Assembly: GCF_030700285.1 (NCBI RefSeq)
Contig: NZ_JAUYZJ010000011.1
Span: 1-64,000, forward strand
Length of the DNA stretch: 64,000 nucleotides
Reading direction: 5' to 3'
From: Methylobacterium sp. NEAU K
Lineage (GTDB): Bacteria; Pseudomonadota; Alphaproteobacteria; Rhizobiales; Beijerinckiaceae
The translations under genes and the position numbers were made by a program. Positions 29,408-38,630 of the stretch are shown piece by piece. The notes below the pieces were generated by a model. That model ran no database searches, was not told the origin of the DNA, and saw nothing but the letters and a program-made list of their open reading frames with translations. Numbering within the stretch: the stretch's first letter is position 1; every line of letters begins with the position of its first letter.

Positions 29408-30565
29408 ATGTATGCCGGCATGCTCCCCGATTCCGCACTCTCCGACCTGCCCCTCGTCAGCACGGCGGTGGACGAGAGCGACCTCAGCCCGATCGTCCCC
29501 CGCACCCGCCCGCGGGTGTCGCCCCTCGGGGCCGCGGTGCTGCTGCGCGCGGCGCTCGCCTTCCTGACCTTCGCGGCCCTCGGCGCCCTGGCGATCCCCG
29601 CCATGGCGGAGACGGGCGTGCAGCAGGTGGCCCCGCCGAAATCCGAGCCGCGGCTGCGCGGCGACGTGACCGCGCGGGGCGATGTCCTGACGCTGGCCGA
29701 CCTCGTCGAAAGCGCCCCGGAAGCCCTGGCCGGACGCCCGTTGTTCCGTGCCCCCGCGCTCGGCGCCACCGGAACGATCCAGACCCGCCGCATCGTCGAG
29801 GCCGCGACCGCCCTTGGGATCCAGGGCCTGGAGACCGGCGGCCGGATGCAGATCGCCGTGCAGCGCGCCGCCCGGCGCCTCGGTCCGCCGGACATCGAGG
29901 CGGCCCTGAAGCGCGGCCTGGAATCGGGCTACGGTCTCGACCCGCGCAGCGTGGCGGTCCGCTTCGACGGCGATGGCCCGACGCTCCTGGCGCCGGTGGA
30001 CCTGAACGGGCAGGCCGCCGCCCTCGACATGACCTACGATCCGCGCTCCCACAGGGTGTCCGGCCTCGTCAGCCTCGGCGAGCGGCAGGCCTCGCTGCGG
30101 GTCTCGGGCGTGGTGATCGAGCTGCGCGAGGTGGCGGTGCTGACCCGGGCGCTCAATCGGGGCGAGCCGGTAAAGGAGAGCGACCTCGTCACCGAGCGCC
30201 GCCCGCGCGAGGCCGTGGCCGGCGACGCGCAGGCCGGCGCCTCGGCGGCTGTGGGCGAGGTCGCGCAGCACGCGCTTGCGGCCGGCACGATTCTCAGGAT
30301 CTCCGACACGGCCCCGCCGGAACTCGTGGCTCGGGGCGAGAGCGTCACCATCGTGTACGAGACGCCGAGCGTCAGCCTGTCGATGCGCGGCCTCGCCAAC
30401 GAGGGCGGCCGCCTGGGCGCCGTCGTCAACGTCGTGAACGTCACCTCGAAGAAGGTCCTCCAGGCGACCGTGATCGGGCCGGGCCGGGTCTCCGTCGGTC
30501 CCGGCCCCGTCGCCCAGCAGGGCGCCACCGCCCCGCAAGTCCAGGCGACCGCGTCCCTGCGCTGA
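29408..30565 (+). CDS. flgA: Flagellar P-ring assembly chaperone FlgA
   Basis: Periplasmic chaperone for FlgI polymerisation into the P ring. As drawn it has 385 residues, with about 36 residues before the hydrophobic export segment (LLRAALAFLTFAALGALAIP, ending AMA). A GTG at 29516 would give a conventional signal peptide, so the start is uncertain. C-terminal SAF-like features are VLTRALNRGEPVKESDLVTERRP, AAGTILRISD, and ARGESVTIVYETPSVSLSMRG. No flgI follows; flgH comes next. Confidence 0.9.
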   Translation: MYAGMLPDSALSDLPLVSTAVDESDLSPIVPRTRPRVSPLGAAVLLRAALAFLTFAALGALAIPAMAETGVQQVAPPKSEPRLRGDVTARGDVLTLADLVESAPEALAGRPLFRAPALGATGTIQTRRIVEAATALGIQGLETGGRMQIAVQRAARRLGPPDIEAALKRGLESGYGLDPRSVAVRFDGDGPTLLAPVDLNGQAAALDMTYDPRSHRVSGLVSLGERQASLRVSGVVIELREVAVLTRALNRGEPVKESDLVTERRPREAVAGDAQAGASAAVGEVAQHALAAGTILRISDTAPPELVARGESVTIVYETPSVSLSMRGLANEGGRLGAVVNVVNVTSKKVLQATVIGPGRVSVGPGPVAQQGATAPQVQATASLR

Positions 30566-30598
30566 TCGCCCTCCTTAATGCGTCAACGAGTTCTCCCG

Positions 30599-31345
30599 AT
30601 GGCCCGCCGCACTGTCCTGACCCCGCTCGCCGCCATGCTGGTCGCCGGCCTCGGCGCCTGCAACACCGCCGACCGGCTGTCGCAGGTCGGCGCCACCCCG
30701 GCCCTGTCGGCGATCGAGGATCCGACGACCCAGCCCGGCTATAAGCCGGTGCGGATGCCGATGCCCGACGTGCAGCCGGTCTCGTACGCGCCGAACTCGC
30801 TCTGGCGCACCGGCTCCCGGGCATTCTTCAAGGACCAGCGAGCCGCGCGGCTCGGCGACCTCCTGACCGTGAAGGTCAACGTCACCGACCAGGCCAACAT
30901 CAGCAATGAGACCAAGCGATCCCGGGCCAGCGCCGAGAGCTTCGGGTTGCCGAACGCCTTGGGGCTGGAGAACAACGCCGTCGGCAAGTCCTTCGGCGTC
31001 GGCGGCACCGCGCTGCTCGCCGCCACCTCGGCCACCTCCAACGATGGCGCCGGCTCGGTCCAGCGCGCCGAGACCGTGACGACGAACGTCGCCGCGGTGG
31101 TCACCCAGGTCCTGCCCAACGGCAACCTCGTGGTCGAGGGCAAGCAGGAGATCCGCGTCAACTTCGAGGTTCGCGAGATGGTGGTGGCCGGCGTGGTGCG
31201 GCCGGAGGACATCGAATCCGACAACACCATCGACTCGACCAAGATCGCCCAGGCCCGGATCGCCTATGGCGGCCGCGGCCAGATCACCGACGTGCAGCAG
31301 CCCCGCTACGGCCAGCAGATCGTGGATATCCTGCTGCCGTTCTGA
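30599..31345 (+). CDS. flgH: Flagellar L-ring lipoprotein FlgH
   Basis: Outer-membrane L-ring subunit. From ATG 30599 it is 248 residues; ATG 30578 adds seven. A lipoprotein signal ends with the lipobox LGAC, with Cys at about residue 20. Family motifs are SLWRTGSRAFFKDQRAARLGD, LTVKVNVTDQANISNETKRSR, NGNLVVEGKQEIRVNFE and the C-terminal YGGRGQITDVQQPRYGQQ. It closes the flgF-flgG-flgA-flgH run, and the next gene is convergent. flgI is absent from this cluster and must lie elsewhere. Confidence 0.94.
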   Translation: MARRTVLTPLAAMLVAGLGACNTADRLSQVGATPALSAIEDPTTQPGYKPVRMPMPDVQPVSYAPNSLWRTGSRAFFKDQRAARLGDLLTVKVNVTDQANISNETKRSRASAESFGLPNALGLENNAVGKSFGVGGTALLAATSATSNDGAGSVQRAETVTTNVAAVVTQVLPNGNLVVEGKQEIRVNFEVREMVVAGVVRPEDIESDNTIDSTKIAQARIAYGGRGQITDVQQPRYGQQIVDILLPF

Positions 31346-31351
31346 GACGCC

Positions 31352-32650
31352 TCAGCCTGCCTCCTCCGGCTCCGGCCCGCGTGTCACGTCGAGGCCGGAC
31401 CCGGCGCCGGGGGGTGGGCCGACCTTGACCGGGCCGCCGGTGCGGGCGGATTCGTAGATCGCCTCCATCAGCACCTGGTCCTGCAGCCCCTCCTCGCCGG
31501 GCGTGCGCGGGCGCAGGTTCTCCTGGATGCACCGGGAGAAGTGGTCCATCTCCAGGGCAAACTGGTTCTTCGGGCTCAGGACCTTCTCGTCGCGGGCGCC
31601 GCTCTTGCCGTCGCGGTGCGCCACGAACAGCCGCTGGCCTTCGTACGCGAAGGCGTTCTGGAGATCGATGGTGGCGTTGCCGGTGTGCAGCGTCAGGCTG
31701 CGCGCCTCGTAGACGCCGTAGCTCGACAGGCACTGCGCGATCACGCCGGACGGGAAGCGCAAGGTGAAGCTGACCGTCTCCTCGACCTCGCGGAACTTCG
31801 GATCGTCGGGTGGCGCGTAGATCTGGGCGGTGATCAGCTCGGGCTCCTCGCCGAGCACCGCCCGGGTGGTGTTGAGGCAATAGAGCCCGATATCCGGCAG
31901 CGAGCCGCCGCCCGCCAGGGCCTTCTTGAGCCGCCATTGCTCCGGCAGCCCGGTGGTCTGTCCGTTGAACGCCTGGATCAGCCGGGGCCGGCCGAACTCG
32001 CCCGAGCGGGCGAGCCTGATCGCGGCACGGTTGTGCGGCTCGTACTGGCAGCGATAGGCGATCATCAGCTTGACATCGGCCTTGGCGCAGGCCGCGATCA
32101 TGGCGCGGCATTCCGGCGACGAGACCGCCATGGGCTTCTCGCAGAGGACCTGCTTGCCGGCCGACGCCGCGGCCACGACGTTGTCCCGGTGCACGCCGTT
32201 TGGGGTGACGACGTAGACCGCCTGGACGTTCGGATTCGCCTTGAGCCGGTCCCACTCGTCGTAGCCGTAGACCGCGTCCTCGGGCAGGCCGTACTGCCGT
32301 GCCACGAGCTTGGCCTTGTCGGGGGTCCCCGACATCACCGCGGCGAGTCGCGAGCGCTTGGCCTCCCCGAAGGCCGGGAGGATCTCGTCGAGGCTCAGGC
32401 GCCCGAGCCCGACCACGCAGTAGCCGACGCGCTGGCCCGGGGGTTGCGGCGCCGGGCTCGGCGACGGCGGTCGATCACCGGGGCCGCGCCAGTTCGGGAA
32501 CATCACGCGCCCGCCCTGGACCGCGCCGGTATCGGCCGGGACCGACGGGCCGGGTTGGGCCGCACGGGCCCCGCCGCCGAGGCCGGCGCCGGCCAGAGCG
32601 CCCCCCGCGGCGAGGAGGTTGCGTCGTGAGAGCCGGGTATCATCCGCCAT
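31352..32650 (-). CDS. Tat-exported Gfo/Idh/MocA family oxidoreductase
   Basis: NAD(P)-dependent sugar oxidoreductase of 432 residues from ATG 32650, resembling periplasmic glucose-fructose oxidoreductase. The twin-arginine signal is SRRNLLAAGGALAGAG, so the protein is probably exported folded with its cofactor bound. The Rossmann motif is VVGLGRLSLDE, the family EKP motif is LCEKPMAV, and the proposed catalytic His/Tyr region lies in LPDIGLYCLN. A Pro-rich spacer separates the signal from the enzyme. It is convergent with flgH (6 bp gap). The true substrate cannot be set from sequence. Confidence 0.88.
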   Translation of the reverse strand: MADDTRLSRRNLLAAGGALAGAGLGGGARAAQPGPSVPADTGAVQGGRVMFPNWRGPGDRPPSPSPAPQPPGQRVGYCVVGLGRLSLDEILPAFGEAKRSRLAAVMSGTPDKAKLVARQYGLPEDAVYGYDEWDRLKANPNVQAVYVVTPNGVHRDNVVAAASAGKQVLCEKPMAVSSPECRAMIAACAKADVKLMIAYRCQYEPHNRAAIRLARSGEFGRPRLIQAFNGQTTGLPEQWRLKKALAGGGSLPDIGLYCLNTTRAVLGEEPELITAQIYAPPDDPKFREVEETVSFTLRFPSGVIAQCLSSYGVYEARSLTLHTGNATIDLQNAFAYEGQRLFVAHRDGKSGARDEKVLSPKNQFALEMDHFSRCIQENLRPRTPGEEGLQDQVLMEAIYESARTGGPVKVGPPPGAGSGLDVTRGPEPEEAG

Positions 32651-32737
32651 GAGCCTTGCCGTTCTGCCGGATCGGGATCGCAGCACGGAGGCGCTGCAGC
32701 GTGGGCTGCGAACCACCGGTCGCCGGGCCCGTCCCGC

Positions 32738-33106
32738 TCAGTGAACGCAGGCGGGCTCCGGGCCGTTTCCCGCCATGAGCGCGGCGCGCAGACGCGCCAC
32801 CTCCGCCTCGCTGTCGGCGAGGCGCCGGGCGACCGCTTCCGGCTCGGACGCCGCTGTCGTCACGTCGAAACCGATTCCGAACACATCGCCGTCACGCCAG
32901 GCCACCCAGGCCCGACGCGTTTCGCTCCGGCACGGGATGAACAGGTCGAAGCAATCCGGCAGCGTGGCCGTGGACGGGACGCGGATCTTCGCGCCGCCCA
33001 GGGAAACGTCGCGCACGATGCAGTCGATCTCTGGCAGGAAAGCGGCCACCCGCACGTGCCCGCCGAGGCAGACGCGGCGGCGGGCGGTGTGGCGGCGCTC
33101 AATCAC
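32738..33106 (-). CDS. PilZ-domain protein
   Basis: Small c-di-GMP receptor-type protein of 122 residues. GTG 33106 is chosen because AAGGGGG precedes it at about 9 nt; a longer frame from 33178 lacks a good site. PilZ motifs are present: the Arg-rich ERRHTARRR box and DVSLGGAKI (the D/NxSxxG element). The C-terminus adds a short coiled coil (SEAEVARLRAALM). It may bind c-di-GMP and affect motility or polysaccharide, fitting the flagellar neighbourhood, but targets are unknown. Confidence 0.85.
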   Translation of the reverse strand: MIERRHTARRRVCLGGHVRVAAFLPEIDCIVRDVSLGGAKIRVPSTATLPDCFDLFIPCRSETRRAWVAWRDGDVFGIGFDVTTAASEPEAVARRLADSEAEVARLRAALMAGNGPEPACVH

Positions 33107-33191
33107 GATCTCTTGTCCCCCTTGTTGCCGATCATCGCGACAACCGCCATCCAGCCCGGATGGCACCCTTAGGTCCACCTTAACTTCCGGT

Positions 33192-33953
33192 TTATCTTAA
33201 CGGCGGCGGCGGGTCCGGCGCCTCGACCTCACCCCGGCGCTGGAGCTGGAGGGCGACGAACCAGCATAGAGACGCCCAGGCCGCGCCGATGCACCAGCCG
33301 GCCAGCACGTCGCTCGGCCAGTGCACGCCGAGATAGATCCGGCTGATCCCGACGAGCAGCGTCACCGCGACCCCGAGCCCGAGCACCAGGGCCTTCGCGC
33401 GCCGGTTGCGGTCCACCCGGGCGATCAGAACCGCCAACGTCAGGTAGGCGATGGCCGACATGGTGGCGTGGCCGCTCGGGAAGCTCGCCGTGAACACCTC
33501 CATGCCGTGCGGCACGAGGTCCGGCCGGGGCCTGCGGTAGAAGACCTTCAGCACCGTCGAGACCAGTTCGCCGCTGCCGACCGCGGCGAGCACGAACAGG
33601 CCGAGCCGCCGCCGTCCCGAGACCGCGAGATAGGCCGCGACCGCGCAGGTGAGGAACAGGACCGTGAAGACGCTGCCGAGCCCGGTGATGTCGCGCATCG
33701 TCTCCTCAAGCCAGGGCGGCCCGATCGGGTCGGACAGGTCGGCGGGGTTGCGCAGGCTGAGCAGGATCTTGCGGTCGAGCGCCGCGGTCGAGCCCTCGCC
33801 GACCTCGTGAGCGAGGTAGAAGAAGCCGTAGCCCAGGATGCTGACGCACAGCAGCGCGACCAGCGGGCCGACCTCGTTCAGCCGCAGGCGCAGCCAGACC
33901 GCCATCGCCCGCCCGGTGAGTGGATTGCGCCGCAGGTGGACCGGTGCCCTCAT
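33192..33953 (-). CDS. PAP2-family membrane phosphatase
   Basis: Integral-membrane acid phosphatase of the PAP2 superfamily, 253 residues from ATG 33953, with about six helices. All three catalytic motifs are present in order: KVFYRRPRP, SFPSGHAT and SRIYLGVHWPSDVLAG. Likely substrates are lipid phosphates such as undecaprenyl diphosphate or phosphatidate. The 2H phosphoesterase upstream ends 38 bp away on the same strand, so the two may be co-transcribed. Confidence 0.92.
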   Translation of the reverse strand: MRAPVHLRRNPLTGRAMAVWLRLRLNEVGPLVALLCVSILGYGFFYLAHEVGEGSTAALDRKILLSLRNPADLSDPIGPPWLEETMRDITGLGSVFTVLFLTCAVAAYLAVSGRRRLGLFVLAAVGSGELVSTVLKVFYRRPRPDLVPHGMEVFTASFPSGHATMSAIAYLTLAVLIARVDRNRRAKALVLGLGVAVTLLVGISRIYLGVHWPSDVLAGWCIGAAWASLCWFVALQLQRRGEVEAPDPPPPLR

Positions 33954-33990
33954 GGCCCGATCCCCGGAGGGGGCGTGAAGGCAGCCGACA

Positions 33991-34521
33991 TCACGCGTTC
34001 TCTCCAAATGGCAGGCGCGCGACCCGCTCCCAGGGGCCGCCGAGATAGCGCCACAGCAGGGTCGCGGGCGCGGAGAAACGGAACGGCGCGAAGCCGGCCG
34101 CCAGGTCGGCGTGGAGCGCGCGCGCCACGTCCGGGGCGACCTTGTTCTGCACCGTCACGTGCGGGCGCCAGCCCTGTCGGTCCTGGGCGGTGAGCTGGGG
34201 CTCGAAGGCCCTGGCGAGGCGGGACCGGAAGTCCGACAGCGCGGCGCATTCCAGGACATAGGCGACGCCTCGCCCGGTGAAGCGCAGGCCGGTCACCGCG
34301 ACCTCGGGAGGCGGGAGAGTGCGGGCCAGCGCCGTCGCCACCTCGATCACGCCCCGCTCCCGGTCGCCGGGCAGGAGATGGAACAGCGTCGCGTGGGCCG
34401 GGATGTGATTCAGGGCCTCCGGGAAGTGGAGGCGCCGCTCGCGATCGAAGCGCGCGAAGGTCGGCTCGTCGAAGGCGAGCGTCAGGATCAGGGGCTTAGC
34501 CTCATGCATGGCGGGCGACAT
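33991..34521 (-). CDS. 2'-5' RNA ligase / 2H phosphoesterase family protein
   Basis: A 176-residue member of the 2H phosphoesterase superfamily. The paired catalytic motifs are HATLFHLL and HVTVQNKV, each providing His-x-Thr/Val. These proteins hydrolyse cyclic phosphodiesters (such as 2',3'-cyclic nucleotides) or act on 2'-5' linked RNA. An internal ATG at 34509 is an alternative start. It shares strand and close spacing with the PAP2 gene. Confidence 0.87.
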   Translation of the reverse strand: MSPAMHEAKPLILTLAFDEPTFARFDRERRLHFPEALNHIPAHATLFHLLPGDRERGVIEVATALARTLPPPEVAVTGLRFTGRGVAYVLECAALSDFRSRLARAFEPQLTAQDRQGWRPHVTVQNKVAPDVARALHADLAAGFAPFRFSAPATLLWRYLGGPWERVARLPFGENA

Positions 34522-34642
34522 GGCGCCCGAACCGGCTCAGGTCCAGTAGAGCACCCGCGCGGCCGGCGTCGCCAGGAGGCGGCGCGGGCGCCGGAGACGG
34601 GCTGGCCTAGGCGCCCGCTTGCGGTGCGGCTAAAGCACCGGC

Positions 34643-35605
34643 ATGTCTGCAGGCAGGGAGAGCGTTCATGTCGGCCGCGATGGCTGGTTGTTCCTCATCG
34701 GGGGCAGCAACCGCGTCATGGACCGCTACCGGGGCGGCCTGCGGCACTGGCTGCTGCTGCGCGGCTGGACACGGCTGATCAAGGCCCGGGCCGCGCGGGC
34801 CGAGCGGCTCGGCATCCGCTGCCTGCACGTGATCGTCCCGGAGAAGCTGTCGGTCTACGACGACAGGACCGACGGCCTGCGCTACGCCCCGGACAAGGCC
34901 TCGACCCGCCGCCTCGCCCGGCGCCTGGCGCGGCACCCGGCCTATCTCGATCTCCTGGCTCCGCTCCGGGCGGCCCGCGACGGCCAGGTGCCGCTGTACC
35001 TGCGCACCGACACGCACTGGACCGCGCAGGGATGCCTGCTGGCCTACCGCGCGATCATGCGCGCCCTTGGGGCGATCCCGCCCGCCGATATCGGCGCGCG
35101 GCCGCAGGTTTTCTCCGATGAGGTGATGGACCTCGGCGAGAAGCTCCGCGACCGCCCCAGGGAGCGGCTGGACCGGTTCATGCTGCAGCGCGATGCGAGG
35201 CGGGTCGAGGTGGGGCCGCTGCTCGCCGCCTACGAGGCGCAGGGGCGCGACCGGGAGGCGCATGTCGGCGCCCATGTGGTCTATCGCAACGAGGCGGCGG
35301 GCGCCGACCCCCGGCGCCTGGTTCTGTTCGGAGATTCCTGCGCGCATTTCGACCCGTTCCTACTGACCGGGCTGCTCGCAGAGAGCTTTCACGAGGTCCA
35401 CTTCGTCTGGTCGTCGAGCCTCGACTGGGAATACATCGAGCGGATACGCCCGGACATCCTGCTGTTCGAGCTGGCCGAGCGCTTCCTCGCCCGACTGCCG
35501 AGGGACGATTTCGACGTCACGGTCGCAGGCCAGCGCGGCACCGGCGGGCGCCTCGCCCGCCTCCGGACCGCATGGCCGAACGAGGGCCGTTCCCCCGCTC
35601 AGTAG
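34643..35605 (+). CDS. AlgX/AlgJ-like SGNH-hydrolase-fold protein
   Basis: A 320-residue protein resembling the AlgX/AlgJ acetyltransferase family that O-acetylates exopolysaccharides. Motifs are VHVGRDGWLFLIGG near the N-terminus, the catalytic Asp-His in RTDTHWTAQG, and the nucleophile-type GDSCAHF. Unlike AlgX it has no signal peptide, and there is no MBOAT partner (AlgI) nearby, so its substrate and location are unclear. Its last 7 bp overlap a convergent small membrane protein gene. Confidence 0.85.
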   Translation: MSAGRESVHVGRDGWLFLIGGSNRVMDRYRGGLRHWLLLRGWTRLIKARAARAERLGIRCLHVIVPEKLSVYDDRTDGLRYAPDKASTRRLARRLARHPAYLDLLAPLRAARDGQVPLYLRTDTHWTAQGCLLAYRAIMRALGAIPPADIGARPQVFSDEVMDLGEKLRDRPRERLDRFMLQRDARRVEVGPLLAAYEAQGRDREAHVGAHVVYRNEAAGADPRRLVLFGDSCAHFDPFLLTGLLAESFHEVHFVWSSSLDWEYIERIRPDILLFELAERFLARLPRDDFDVTVAGQRGTGGRLARLRTAWPNEGRSPAQ

Positions 35606-35823
35606 AGAGCGGGATCCAGGCGGGCGAAATCGGTGGTGCTGGCCGCCTGATACGCGGCTAAGGATTCCGGCGCGCAGGCGATCCCGATCATCAGCACGAG
35701 GAGCGTCGCCACGCATGCCAGCGTCGCCGTGACCACATCCGCATGGCGCCTCAGGGCGTGGATCACCAAGCACCCGAGGGTGAACAGGGCCGCCTCCGCG
35801 ACGGGCACCAGCGCGAGCGACAT
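35599..35823 (-). CDS. Small two-helix membrane protein, unknown function
   Basis: A 74-residue protein from ATG 35823, with a strong GGAGG about 6 nt upstream. Two hydrophobic helices (about 5-23 and 31-50) are joined by a basic loop HALRRHADV, and a polar tail ends in Tyr. It overlaps the convergent AlgX-like gene by 7 bp. The ribosome-binding site makes it likely real. No family was recognised. Confidence 0.6.
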   Translation of the reverse strand: MSLALVPVAEAALFTLGCLVIHALRRHADVVTATLACVATLLVLMIGIACAPESLAAYQAASTTDFARLDPALY

Positions 35824-36058
35824 CGTTCACCTCCATCCGGTCTCCCGCCGAACCGGGACCGCTGCGGGCACGCAGCGACGGCGGGTGGCCGGAAAATGGC
35901 GGATCATGCCGCACCGCAACAGAAGCGTGGGCGCAAACCTGCGTTGCACGTAGCACTTTGGGGTTCCCGAACCGGTTCGGACGGCCGGCGGACGGCCCTT
36001 TCCGCTGCGCGGCACGGCCCCATCTCGCTTCGACTGCCTTCGGCTAAGGGACACGACG

Positions 36059-37033
36059 ATGGGCCTCCTCGTAGACGGCGTCTGGCGCGACCAATGGTAC
36101 GACACCGCCTCCACGGGCGGCCGCTTCGAGCGCAAGGCGTCGCGCTTCCGAAACTGGGTGACCGTGGACGGGGCGCCCGGCCCCTCGGGGGAGGGCGGCT
36201 TCCGCGCGGAGCCGGGGCGCTACCATCTCTACGTCTCGCTGGCCTGCCCGTGGGCCCACCGCACCCTCATCGGTCGCGCCCTGAAGGGCCTCGAGCAGGC
36301 GATCACCGTCTCAGTGGTCGACCCACATATGGGCCCCGAGGGCTGGGTGTTCGGCGACACGCCCGGCGCGACGGCGGACCCGATCCACAGCGCCCGGCGG
36401 CTCTACGAGGTCTACCTCGCGGCGGACCGGTCCTATACCGGCCGCGTCACGGTGCCGGTGCTCTGGGACCGGCAGCGCGCCACCATCGTGTCGAATGAAT
36501 CCGCCGAGATCCTGCGGATGCTGAACGGCGCCTTCGGAGGCACCGGGCCCGACCTGTATCCGGAGGACCTGCGCGGGGCGATCGATGCCGTGAACGGCCG
36601 GGTCTACGATCGGGTGAACAACGGGGTCTACAAGGCCGGCTTCGCCACCGCGCAGGACGCCTACGAGAGCGCCTTCCGGGCTCTGTTCGACGAACTCGAC
36701 GCGCTGGAGGCGAGCCTCGACCGCAGCCGTTATCTCTGCGGCGACCGTCTGACCGAGGCGGATGTGCGGCTGTTCACTACGCTGGTGCGGTTCGATGCGG
36801 TCTATGTCGGGCACTTCAAGTGCAACCAGCGCCGGATCGCCGATTACCCGAACCTGTCGAACTACCTGCGTGACCTGTTCGCTCTGCCGGGCGTCGCGCC
36901 CACCGTGAACCTCACGCACATCAAGCGGCACTATTACGAGAGCCACCCGACCATCAATCCGACCGGGATCGTGCCGCTGGGGCCGGACCTCGACTTCTCG
37001 GCCCCGAACGACCGGGCCCTGCGGTTCGGCTGA
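36059..37033 (+). CDS. yqjG: S-glutathionyl-(chloro)hydroquinone reductase
   Basis: Omega-class-like glutathione transferase that reduces glutathionyl-hydroquinones. It is 324 residues, typical of the Xi class. The catalytic Cys63 sits in ACPWAHRTL. Other features are the glutathione-site VPVLWDRQ, the SNESAEILRML motif, and the C-terminal helices with YLCGDRLTEADVRLF, the FDAVYVGHFKCN segment and SHPTINPTGIVP. Likely roles are quinone detoxification and redox recycling. It is a single gene with no clear partner. Confidence 0.93.
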   Translation: MGLLVDGVWRDQWYDTASTGGRFERKASRFRNWVTVDGAPGPSGEGGFRAEPGRYHLYVSLACPWAHRTLIGRALKGLEQAITVSVVDPHMGPEGWVFGDTPGATADPIHSARRLYEVYLAADRSYTGRVTVPVLWDRQRATIVSNESAEILRMLNGAFGGTGPDLYPEDLRGAIDAVNGRVYDRVNNGVYKAGFATAQDAYESAFRALFDELDALEASLDRSRYLCGDRLTEADVRLFTTLVRFDAVYVGHFKCNQRRIADYPNLSNYLRDLFALPGVAPTVNLTHIKRHYYESHPTINPTGIVPLGPDLDFSAPNDRALRFG

Positions 37034-37127
37034 AGCGCCCGTCGCCCGGACGACCGGCGCCCGCGACCCTCGACTCGCGGCCGTAAGCGCCTAGTTCGAT
37101 GGGAAAACGGAGGATCCCCGGTACGCC

Positions 37128-37583
37128 ATGATCAACAACCTGCGTCTCGCATTGCTCTGCACTCTCCTCAGCCTGCCGAGCGCGGCGCACGCGCAGGCCG
37201 CGCTCCGGCTGGAGGGCTCCTGCGAGAAGCTGGTCATCGATGGCCAGGACCTCAGCCAATCCTGCAGCAACGTCCTGATGAACGCCGTCAGCCGCAACCG
37301 CACCAGCTTCGATTTCACCGCCGCGGACGGCCGGACGCTCAGCTTCAGCGGCAACGGCGCCCAGCAGGAGGCCACCGAGGAGACCGACCCGCTGCAGCCG
37401 ATCAACCTCGTCATTGCCGGCAAGGACGGCACGCCGACGCTCGCGATCGGCGCCTGCCGCTTCTCCGCGCCGGAGCCCGGCCGCACCGCAATCACCTGCG
37501 AAGCCACCGCGGCGGACGGTCGCGCGTTCGCCGGCACCTTCGTCACCGCCGCGAAGGCGGCGCCCGGTGCGCCGGGACGCTGA
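37128..37583 (+). CDS. Exported hypothetical protein
   Basis: A 151-residue protein with a clear Sec signal (LRLALLCTLLSLPSAAHA, cut after AHA-Q). The mature part is polar and has four cysteines that could form two disulfides (EGSCEKL, LSQSCSN, GACRFS, TCEAT). It looks like a small beta-rich periplasmic domain. No known family is evident. A leader hairpin and ybbN follow downstream. Confidence 0.75.
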   Translation: MINNLRLALLCTLLSLPSAAHAQAALRLEGSCEKLVIDGQDLSQSCSNVLMNAVSRNRTSFDFTAADGRTLSFSGNGAQQEATEETDPLQPINLVIAGKDGTPTLAIGACRFSAPEPGRTAITCEATAADGRAFAGTFVTAAKAAPGAPGR

Positions 37584-37619
37584 GCGGGCGGCATGCGCCG
37601 GGCTGGTCAGAGCGCGTCC

Positions 37620-37640
37620 GAAGCCCCATTTAGGGGCTTC
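37620..37640 (+). promoter_or_regulatory. Perfect 8-bp hairpin in the ybbN leader
   Basis: GAAGCCCC, a five-nt loop ATTTA, then GGGGCTTC. It ends 26 nt before the ybbN ATG and just before an AAAAAGG Shine-Dalgarno region. It has no T-run on the downstream side in either direction, so a classical terminator is unlikely. It could act as a leader stem or a stem-only terminator for the gene upstream. Confidence 0.45.
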
Positions 37641-37666
37641 ACGAAAAAGGTTCCGAAGCCAGACCG

Positions 37667-38581
37667 ATGCTGAACGACACCCTCGCCGCGGGCGCTGCCC
37701 CGGCCGGCGAAACCGGCGCCTTGATCAAGGACACGACCACCGCGGGCTTCCGGCAGGACGTCATCGCGGAGTCGATGCACCGCCCGGTCCTCGTCGATTT
37801 CTGGGCGCCCTGGTGCGGCCCCTGCAAGCAACTCACCCCCGTCCTGGAGAAGGTGGTCACGGCGGCCGGCGGCGCGGTGGCCCTGGTCAAGATGAACATC
37901 GACGACCACCCGTCGATCGCGGGCCAGCTCGGCATTCAGTCGATCCCCGCGGTGATCGTCTTCCAGAAGGGCCAGCCCGTCGACGGCTTCATGGGCGCGG
38001 TGCCTGAGAGCCAGATCAAGGAGCTGATCGCCCGGGTCGCTGGTCCGATGCAGGATCCGGTCGAGGCGGCGATCGCCGAGGCCGCGAGCCTGATCGAGGA
38101 GGGCGACCTCGCCGGCGCTTCCGAGATCTACGCGGCGGTGCTGGAGCAGCAGCCCGACAACGTGGCGGCGCTGGCCGGCCTCGCGAAGATGCAGCTTGAC
38201 GCGGGTGAGATCGAGAACGCCAAACGGGTTCTGGCAATGGTCCCGGAGGCGAAGGCCGCCGACCCGGCGCTCGCGGGAATCCGCGCCGCCCTCGAACTCG
38301 TCGAGCAGGCGGCCTCGCTGGGCGACCTCGCGGGTCTGCAGCGGGAGGTCGAGTCCAACCCGGACGCACACCAGGCGCGGTTCGACCTCGCACTGGCGCT
38401 CGCCGCCAAGGGCGAGCGCGGGCAGGCCGTCGATCACCTGATCGAGTTGCGCAAGCGCGACAAAGGCTGGAACGAGGACGGCGCGCGCAAGCAGCTCCTC
38501 CAGTTCTTCGAGGCCTGGGGCGTGATGGATCCCGACACGATCCGCGGGCGGCGCAAGCTCTCGACTCTGCTGTTCTCGTGA
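37667..38581 (+). CDS. ybbN: Thioredoxin-domain co-chaperone YbbN (CnoX)
   Basis: Redox-linked holdase that cooperates with chaperonins and DnaK. It is 304 residues. The N-terminal thioredoxin domain has WAPWCGPCK (an active CGPC pair) and SIPAVIVFQKG. The C-terminal half is TPR-like (PDNVAALAGLAKMQLDAGE and further Ala/Leu-rich helices) with a conserved-looking tail DPDTIRGRRKLSTLLFS. It is followed at 50 bp by the Lon-substrate-domain gene and then a Trm112 gene, a common alphaproteobacterial order. Confidence 0.95.
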   Translation: MLNDTLAAGAAPAGETGALIKDTTTAGFRQDVIAESMHRPVLVDFWAPWCGPCKQLTPVLEKVVTAAGGAVALVKMNIDDHPSIAGQLGIQSIPAVIVFQKGQPVDGFMGAVPESQIKELIARVAGPMQDPVEAAIAEAASLIEEGDLAGASEIYAAVLEQQPDNVAALAGLAKMQLDAGEIENAKRVLAMVPEAKAADPALAGIRAALELVEQAASLGDLAGLQREVESNPDAHQARFDLALALAAKGERGQAVDHLIELRKRDKGWNEDGARKQLLQFFEAWGVMDPDTIRGRRKLSTLLFS

Positions 38582-38630
38582 GTCGCCAGCCCGCGCTCTG
38601 GCCCACCCTGCGGCCCATTTGGGAGGCCCT

